In this document: positions 57,446 through 64,000 of the stretch, piece after piece
Position numbering within the stretch: the stretch's first letter is position 1
Layout of the letters: each line of letters opens with the position of its first letter
Assembly (NCBI GenBank): GCA_008828725.1
Contig: MEHQ01002929.1
Coordinates: forward strand, 1-64,000
Direction of reading: 5' to 3'
Origin: Saccharina japonica
Lineage: Eukaryota; Sar; Phaeophyceae; Laminariales; Laminariaceae
Length of the DNA: 64,000 nt
Position numbers and translations under genes: made by a program
Notes under the pieces: model-generated
What the model was told of the DNA's origin: nothing
Seen by the model: only the letters and a program-made list of their open reading frames with translations
Databases searched by the model: none

Positions 57446-58589
57446 CTGTTGTATACTCGTACTCAATTAGTCATCCCCATTGCTCGTACTGGTACAGAGT
57501 ATGGTATACGAGTGAGCGGTACACACTACGATGGAGCACGAAGCATGTTGTTCCTATAAGTTATCAACAGAGAAACGGTGTCTGTGTTAGACGACTTGCT
57601 GTGGGTGTGGGTTAGCCGTACCACCAACAACCAGCAGTAGCGGCGCATCTGTAAAAAAACAAAAAAAAATTGCTTTCCAGGCGTTCGTATAGTCAACTCA
57701 GTATCGGGGGTATATGAGACATCAAGCAAAAAAGGTCGCAAGCAGCAAGCAGCGCACACGTCATAATATATTGCCCAGAGGGAGTCCCCTGAGTAATATA
57801 TTGCCCAGAGGGCAGTCCCCTGAGCCCGTGTGGAAAACGCCGAATCAAGACTTGCAAAAGTCGGGCCTGACTACTCCCCCGCTGAACAGCAGTTACCACA
57901 AAAGGCATAATACACAGGAGCAGGGCTGCAGTCGCGTCTATGGAGCAGGCGTCACGTCCAGGTCAGCCTCCCTACGCTGGGGTCTAGCGGGTTGTTGCTG
58001 TGGGCGTGAGCACAAAGCGTACTGTATCCGGTGGGTTTGGTCCGCCAACTGCAGAGTTGCTCCCAGCAGTTATTTCCACAGCAAAGTACTGCTTGCTGCT
58101 GTAGGTTCGACTCTTAATACCTCTTGTCCGTAGTACGAGTACGTACAAACACTGCGAGGAGCCGGTATCACTTTCAGGTCAGCATTCCCACGCCGAGCTC
58201 GAGCGAGTCCGGAGTTGTCGCTGTGAGCTTCAGTAGACGTAAGGGTGCACGCTGTAGTCGGTGGGTTGTTCAGCCAACAAGCCAGAGTTTGTGCCCATTT
58301 TTTTCTACACAAAAAACATACGAGTAGGTTCAACTTTTGCCTCTTTTACCTGGTACCTGCTTTATCAGGCCGGCTCTTTATTTTTAATTGGCAATACTAT
58401 TTTCGGGATTGAAAACGGAAGGAAGTTGGATTTTCCACCTGCAAAATTTCCGAAGTTTTCGCACATCTTTATTCGAAGTGCTGTACGTATATTATTATGC
58501 AGTCGGATACATATGCTTCGTACGTGGATCGAAAAAGCCACTTTCCGATTGGAGACACAATCGGGCTTTCTTATACTTGCGCAGATGCT
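57446..58589. other. no gene recognised
   Basis: 'AATATATTGCCCAGAGGG.AG' is doubled at 57768-57823. Frames of up to 139 codons here show no bias. Confidence 0.4.
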
Positions 58590-59040
58590 CCGAGTACCTT
58601 GCTTGGAGTAAAGTAAGGAGTATTGGAGATAAAATACTTCAGGTACTTCGTGTGCTCGGAGTATTTCGGGTTCGATACCCCGGGATACTGCTCGTACTCG
58701 GAGTATTTCGAGTATGAACACTCTCGATACTGCTTGTACTCGGAGTATTTCGGGGTCCGATACTGTAGGTACTCCTTACGTATACTCCGAGTATTTGGGG
58801 CTTCAGTACTGCTCATACTCCAAGTACGCCGAGTATTCAGGCCGCCAGTACTCTAATACTCTAAGCACTCGGAGTACGAAATGTACTGGATACTCGGAGT
58901 ATACTCGGAGTGTAAAGTACGTTAGGAGCATTTTTGCATCGTTTAAAAAACTCGGCCGTCATTCCTCCCAGGTTCTTGGAGCATGTGACTGGCGTTTATA
59001 GCATTTCAAAACTCACAGATGCTCCCATTACCTGGGAGTA
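58590..59040. repeat. palindromic-core array 2 with its spacer, reversed
   Basis: Reverse complement of the 39.66-40.09 kb unit at roughly 90 percent identity: array first (58600-58920), then the conserved spacer ('GGCCGTCATTCCTCCCAGG', 'GTGACTGGCGTTTATAGC'). Confidence 0.9.
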
Positions 59041-59503
59041 ATAATAGATTGTGTTAGTATCGCAATCGAATGAGTAACATTCGCGTTGCTAGTCTCCGGT
59101 CTTCCCCTTAACTTAAAAAAAAGGTGTTGAGAAAGGGCCGCATTATTATCGACCAAGTAGTAAGTGTTGTCCAATGTGTTACCAGTAGTATCGCAATCGA
59201 TTGAGTATCATCCGCGTTGCTTGTCTCCAGTCTCAATCTATCGTAAGAGAAGATTGTTGTTAATCAGAGTGTTGGAGGTGCTGATCGCGGTTCAAGCGGG
59301 AGCTGTATGATATGGAGGATGTCCCGTTTACTCTAAATGTGCGCATGCTAAAGGCCGCGAGGTGATGGAGACACTGCTGTACAGGTGTGTGACGTGGACC
59401 CTTGTCCAGGAGCACTTTGCTGAGCTCCGAACGGCACACCACAACTTCCTCATACGTACGGACCATTAGTTTCCATCGCCGACAACGCATCGACCATCTT
59501 ATC
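59041..59503. other. spacer, no gene recognised
   Basis: 'AGTATCGCAATCGAWTGAGT' occurs twice (59057, 59189) in a 130-bp direct repeat. Confidence 0.5.
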
Positions 59504-59725
59504 ATGTCGTCCGCCAAGGCTCTCAAGAAGGCACAATGCGTGAGCGTTGAGATGACCATCCGCAAACGACGCCTCCTCTTTGCGGTGTTCGTCAGCTCCA
59601 AGCAAGATAGTCAAAACACACCCAGAGACAAGCGATGGTTTGATGATTCAAGTCGTTTATTAGGGGTACGAATAGCAGGAAGTGTCGTCACATATATATG
59701 CACCCAGTCGTCAAGATCCACATAA
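59504..59725 (+). CDS. possible small basic protein or first exon (73 aa)
   Basis: The ATG frame reads MSSAKALKKAQCVSVEMTIR then a KRR-rich stretch; the first 35 codons have strong C/G third positions. The second half loses that bias, so an unseen donor may end the exon. The opposite strand is also open here (59601-59260), which lowers confidence. No family recognised. Confidence 0.25.
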   Translation: MSSAKALKKAQCVSVEMTIRKRRLLFAVFVSSKQDSQNTPRDKRWFDDSSRLLGVRIAGSVVTYICTQSSRST

Positions 59726-60696
59726 TCCTCAACACATAAAATCCTGAATCGTCATGTAACTGTTAAACTGAAGAGGCATCACGAACATGAGAAGGCCGTA
59801 CAGCGCACGACCAATGAGCGGCTGGGGAGGGTGTGAAAATGATAGTTGGGAAATGAAATCACTTGCATTTTGGGTGGGCGGTCCGGACCGTATGATCCGA
59901 AAAAAATAATACGTGCAATCAAAGTGATCCGCACGCACAATGAACAAACATACGTACGCACCTGGAAAATCTGCCAAAAACGTAAAATAATCTCTCGGAT
60001 ACGCTGTACGCAGATACGGTACGCAGATAGATGCAGTGCGATAAAATACCAGGTGCGTATAAAGTAGCGGTGCCATCATCAGGCATGAGCTTTGCTCGTC
60101 AGATAGGCTCTCTCGGAGGGTGGATGTCACATGCACGCGGGAGGAGAGAACACTCAGCACAGCGACTGACTTCTTGACGTGGGTCAAGCTTTTGTGTTTT
60201 TATCGGGGGAGGTGTGGTTATTACCGCAGCCATTCCTACTACTATGCACGTTGTATTTGGAGGTGATGCGGTGTCTGATTCTTCCTTGTCTCTACGCTCT
60301 TCTTGGTACCACTCCGTCCCGAAATATAAGAAATGTATTGAAATTAATACGTAACTACATTAAAAAGTTCCTATATTACGGGACAGAGCTGTATGTGCAA
60401 TGCAGCAGCTATGATACCGAGCGGTCTGGATACCTGCCCTCTACCTGCCTCTACTGCTCATTGTTGTTGGCATAAAATAAGCAGCGTTTGAACTGCCTCA
60501 GGTATTGGTATGCTCTGCCTGTGTCTGTGTGCTATACGCCAGCGCCAAACTACAGCCGGTATAACCCAAGCGTCGGAAGCCACGCTGGCTGCCTCCGGTC
60601 TGGCGGCGACGCACCGAGTGCGCTCGAGTCGACCTGTCTTGGTATTATTTTGAAATTTGACACAACGAAGCATCCGAGCGTTGACGTACAGCAGTA
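59726..60696. other. no gene recognised
   Basis: A 152-codon minus frame (59729-60187) has no motif or bias. Confidence 0.35.
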
Positions 60697-60849
60697 CAGG
60701 AGGACACCTAATAAGAAACAGGCTAGTGAGGATTTAGAGGAAAATAAGAAATTCGGGAGTCGTTATCTTGAAATCAGTGTAGAAAGCACCCTCTCGCAAA
60801 TACCAAATCGAGCCTGGACCATATTCCTTGTTTCTTATTAGGTGTCCTG
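60697..60849. mobile_element. MITE family 2, best copy (reverse)
   Basis: CAGGAGGACACCTAATAAGA ... and its inverse TTCTTATTAGGTGTCCTG bound 153 bp; the surrounding GTAC on both sides may be the target duplication. The interior is the inverse of the copy at 23.8 kb. Confidence 0.92.
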
Positions 60850-61243
60850 TACTGTACTACTGCTGTTGTGCTGCTGCTGCTGTGATATGTACTCATACAC
60901 GTGGCGAGGCGTTGCATGTACTCATACCCGCGCCAGCGCGACCTTCGCAGCTCCCAGATCATCACAACCCCCCTTCCCCCTGCGCAAACAATATTCATCA
61001 CAGATGATGTGGAACTCCTCAAGGTCACTCAGTGCTCGGCGTGTTTGCGTGCTGATCTGCTCTGTTCGCGCTGTTGTCCTCGGCGTGTCGCGCACACCCC
61101 ACCTCTGTTGCTGATACTCGGCCGAGGCCCATGGTGTGTGCTTGGCTGTCGAGGCGTGCAAAAACTGTCGCGACGCCGCTGCTGTAAGCCAAGAACGGGC
61201 TTTGAGGGTCGAGGGGACAAGGGGGTACCCGTGGTATGATGAG
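60850..61243. other. spacer, no gene recognised
   Basis: CTG-rich at 60856-60884, GC-richer afterwards; no splice pair seen. Confidence 0.4.
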
Positions 61244-61375
61244 AACTGGGGCCACTTTTGTCACGCTGATTGACTTGAAAACTGGGGCCACTTTTGTCAC
61301 GCTGATTGACTTGAAAACTGGGGCCACTTTTGTCACGCCTATTATCTTGAAAATCGGGAACACTTTTGGAATTTT
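61244..61375. repeat. 36-bp tandem repeat, three and a half units
   Basis: Units of AACTGGGGCCACTTTTGTCA CGCTGATTGACTTGAA start at 61244, 61280 and 61316; the last is diverged. Confidence 0.95.
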
Positions 61376-61419
61376 GCTTTCTGAGTCTCCGGTCCCAAGG
61401 ACCGGAGAATAATTTAGAG

Positions 61420-61705
61420 AAAAAAATACTTCAGGTACTTTGTGTACTCGCAGTATTTCGGTGTTCAATACTCTCGATACTCGGCGTACTCCGAGTAATG
61501 TAGATGCTTTTACTCCGAGTACTGCTTGTACTCGAGTATAAGTACTGCTTATACTCCCAGTACTCGGAGTATTTGGGGCTTCAGTACTGCTCATACTCCA
61601 AGTACTCCGAGTATTTAGGCCACCAGCACTCTAATACTCTCAGTACTCGGAGTACGAAAAAGACTCGATACTCCGAGTATACTCGGAGTATCGAGTATAC
61701 TCGGA
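61420..61705. repeat. palindromic-core array 1, reversed, solo
   Basis: Reverse complement of 39345-39640. It lacks the spacer and array 2, so array 1 can occur on its own. Confidence 0.9.
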
Positions 61706-61751
61706 GCATCTGTGTACTGTTGCAAAAGAGCTTTTTCGATCCCAACTTTTT

Positions 61752-61820
61752 CGATTGAGGAATCCAATCCACGAATCCCGTAAAAAAACTACGGGATTCG
61801 TAGATTGGATTTCTCGATCG
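61752..61820. repeat. 31-bp foldback hairpin
   Basis: Arms CCAATCCACGAATCCCGTA and TACGGGATTCGTAGATTGG, extended outward with few mismatches, around a 7-base A-rich loop. Confidence 0.9.
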
Positions 61821-61887
61821 AAAACGTTTTTGAAGCTCACCGCATCTCTCCCCGCGCCTCCAAACACACGGTCACACCACCCCAGCC

Positions 61888-62444
61888 TAAAGTTGGATAT
61901 TGAGCTAAACGGAAAACGTGAAAGATAGCTTAATCTAAGGTTTGTGGAAGGACGGAAGAACTGTTGAGAAGAGAGTTGGGGTTCCAGTCTTCCGGTTTAG
62001 TACCAGTCAGGGATTCTCAGCAAGCAGTGCTTTCAGGGTCGAGCAGCGACACAGAAAGAGCAGCTTGGCGGGGCAAGAGTATCAACATCACCGTAGATAT
62101 AAGCGGCGCTAGATTGATACACAGCCAGAACACTGGCAAGCGTTCATCCCGTAGTTTTCACCCACAGCAAGAAAACTACGGGTTGAACGCTTGCCAGTGT
62201 TCTGGCTGTGTATCAATCTAGCGCCACTTATATCTACGGTGATGTTGATACTCTTGCCCCGCCAAGCTGCTCTTTCTGTGTCGCTGCTCGACCCTGAAGG
62301 CACTACTTGCTGAGCATCCCTGATTGGTACTAAACCAGAAGACTGGAACCACCCCTCTCTTCTCGACAGAGTTCTTCCGTCCTTCCACAAACCTTAGATT
62401 AAGCTATCATTCACTTTTTCCGTTTAGCTCGATCTCAAACTTTG
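61888..62444. repeat. 557-bp near-perfect palindrome
   Basis: Arms of about 270 bp meet at an 11-bp loop near 62165 (CCCGTAGTTTTC / GAAAACTACGGG). Mismatches are few and increase toward the outer ends. Non-coding; no flanking target duplication identified. It could be a foldback transposon or a recent inverted duplication. Confidence 0.93.
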
Positions 62445-63252
62445 TGTCAGTAGCTAGTGTCAAGTTCTTTCGAATGTTCTAGTATCAAGTTCTTTCGAAT
62501 GTTGGTTATTGTTTAGTTTCGGGTTATTCCTCTAGACGTTAGGGGGATATAGATCCCGCTGACTCTACGCCCTTTTGACGGTCTCCCTGCAATCTGTCGC
62601 GTGACTACGTCAACCTTGCCGTCTCTCCTTCCTACGGCCGTTGTTATCTAGGGTACAGGCGCGGCAGAGGTAGTATCGACTCTTGACACCGTTTTTGTTT
62701 TTAGAGTGGGATTGAGATGGCAGAAGGTGTGACATGGTCCCCGTATCAGTTTTTATAGCAGAGACGGGAACTTGTTGTTACCATCGCCTTGAGCTTGCCT
62801 TGAGAACTATTTTTCTCTTTTCCTCTCTCGTGTCTTCTTTCTTGCTTTTTTTGCCTTGTTTCTCCCTTTGTTTCCACCCTATGCCGGTGTCTCTCTCTTT
62901 TTTCGTGTTGCCTCGCCCGTGCAGCAGTTATCTGTTCCTCTTGGGCAGGTGTGCTTTTCGTCTAGGCCCTTCTGTCTCCCTGCGTCATTTGTATTCTGTT
63001 TCATTTCAGAACTTGTTTTTTATTTGTCTTTTTTGGTCTTATTTTTTGGTTCGGCTCGTGTCGCTGTGTTCTCGTACCCGGTACGTTACGCATCTCACTT
63101 GCTTTACCCATTAATTTGCGTTTATTTTGTTTTGGTTTTTCTCTGTTTCACAGTCTGTGACCACAGAATTTGTATCTCTCTAGGATTGGGAACCAGGACA
63201 GGCACTGGGTGTACTGATGTGGTTGAGTAGAAAGAACGGGTTTAATGTGAAG
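62445..63252. other. possible LINE-like 3' region
   Basis: 'GTATCAAGTTCTTTCGAATG' is doubled near 62457-62500, followed by a pyrimidine-rich stretch (62800-63150). TGTGACCACAGAATTTGTAT at 63155 is shared with 43.96 kb. No open frame with reverse-transcriptase features. Confidence 0.35.
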
Positions 63253-63275
63253 ACAACAACAACAACAACAACAAC
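63253..63275. repeat. (CAA)n terminal run
   Basis: Seven CAA units directly after AATGTGAAGA; a typical 3' end of some non-LTR elements. Confidence 0.8.
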
Positions 63276-63475
63276 TATCCGCAGTCTCGAAGACCAAGTC
63301 CCCCTAATGGTCCCAGATCATTCAAAATTTCGATACGGTATCCAACACCACATACTACACAGCAGCACAGCAGACAGCAGAGCATGGTCCAGTACTGGAC
63401 GAAGCATGATAGTAGATCTTTCTAAGGTAGCAATTTAGGCACTCTGGTTGACTAAGGGTATGTTTTACGCGGCGC

Positions 63476-63592
63476 AACCAACTTGGAGTCTTTCCCAGCC
63501 ACAGCATCCCGAGCCAACCTAGAGTCTTTCCCAGCTCACCATCCACGCCGGCCGAGTCAACCTAGAGTCTTAACAAGCACAGCATCCCGGCA
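63476..63592. repeat. tandem repeat, about 45 bp, three units
   Basis: Each unit contains CAACCTAGAGTCTTTCCCAG (or a variant) and CACAGCATCCCG. Confidence 0.8.
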
Positions 63593-63784
63593 CTGACCAC
63601 TGGCATAGTGTTTGGGTTCGGGTTAGGGTTCGGGTCGGTGTCCACCCCTCCAATAGCATGGTCCTTGTATTTTTGTTCACAGGGTTTCCACACCAACCCG
63701 TAAGGCCGTTTCCTATGCGGTTCGATTTTTCAACTTAAGATACACGCCGGATGCAGCGCAGACTACACGCCGGTCTTAGTCCCT

Positions 63785-64000
63785 GGAGTACCAGGAGCTG
63801 AAATGACTGAGTACTCGCGAGTGCCTGTAGTACTACTGTACCAAAAACAAGATGAAATATGACTGAGTACTCGTGAGTACCTTGATTACTAAAAAAACTG
63901 AAATCTCTTGAGTACTTGCGAGTACCTGGAGTACCAAACACTGAAATACCTGAGTACTCGCGAGTACCCGGAGTACCAAACGCTGACGAAATGACGGAGT
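63785..64000. repeat. array with GAGTACTCGCGAGTAC palindrome
   Basis: Five units of about 40-50 bp: CTGAAAT, then GAGTACTCGCGAGTACC, then GGAGTACCAAA. The core is a perfect 16-bp palindrome in the best unit (63952). It runs off the right edge. Confidence 0.9.

Noticed and set aside
63605-63640. Telomere-like GGGTTAGGGTTCGGGT
   Set aside because: Only one or two imperfect units; not an array and not at a contig end as far as can be seen.

Overview
The window looks like repeat-rich nuclear DNA of a eukaryote. The evidence is a multi-exon gene with consensus splice sites and a repeat-filled intron, tRNA-derived SINEs with A/B boxes and poly(A) tails, short terminal-inverted-repeat elements (MITEs), and many mini- and microsatellites. 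GC-rich exons sit in lower-GC, GTAC-rich spacer, and one predicted secreted protein is Pro/Thr/Ser-rich. An alga or other protist, possibly a photosynthetic stramenopile, would fit, but this is a guess. I saw no rRNA, intact tRNA, CRISPR array, bacterial operon, or recognisable reverse transcriptase, integrase, transposase, capsid or envelope gene.

Left part (1-38.9 kb): mostly non-coding. Two loci look like genes. A plus-strand exon at 7387-7967 encodes a secreted-type domain with a Pro/Thr/Ser tail. A minus-strand three-exon gene at 15685-13368 encodes an unrecognised helical protein of 176 residues; its last intron holds two MITEs and a SINE. Two more minus-strand segments that look like spliced exons lie at 18090-18191 and 20855-20936 and may belong to the same or a neighbouring gene. 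The rest is made of three MITE families, a 551-bp inverted-repeat element nested in one of them, SINE copies, foldback elements, minisatellites and a locally duplicated GC-rich tract (33-35 kb).

Middle part (38.9-56.6 kb): a large duplicated block. A 5.7-kb unit occurs at 38943-44623 and 49092-54793. Between its copies is a 1.83-kb inverted repeat (44624-46460 / 47258-49090). A third, inverted copy of its 3' part follows at 54794-56560. About 2 kb of the second copy (49.68-51.71 kb) reads as a base-by-base blend of 39.6-41.5 kb and the reverse complement of 56.56-59.0 kb. That points to an assembly consensus artefact and makes the copy number of this block doubtful.

Right part (56.6-64 kb): nested MITEs, dispersed arrays with a palindromic GTACTCGGAGTAC-type core, a 557-bp near-perfect palindrome (61888-62444), and a segment ending in (CAA)n. 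No confident gene is present. The coding pieces show no common pathway; the window is chiefly a record of repeat insertion, nesting and duplication, plus some assembly noise.
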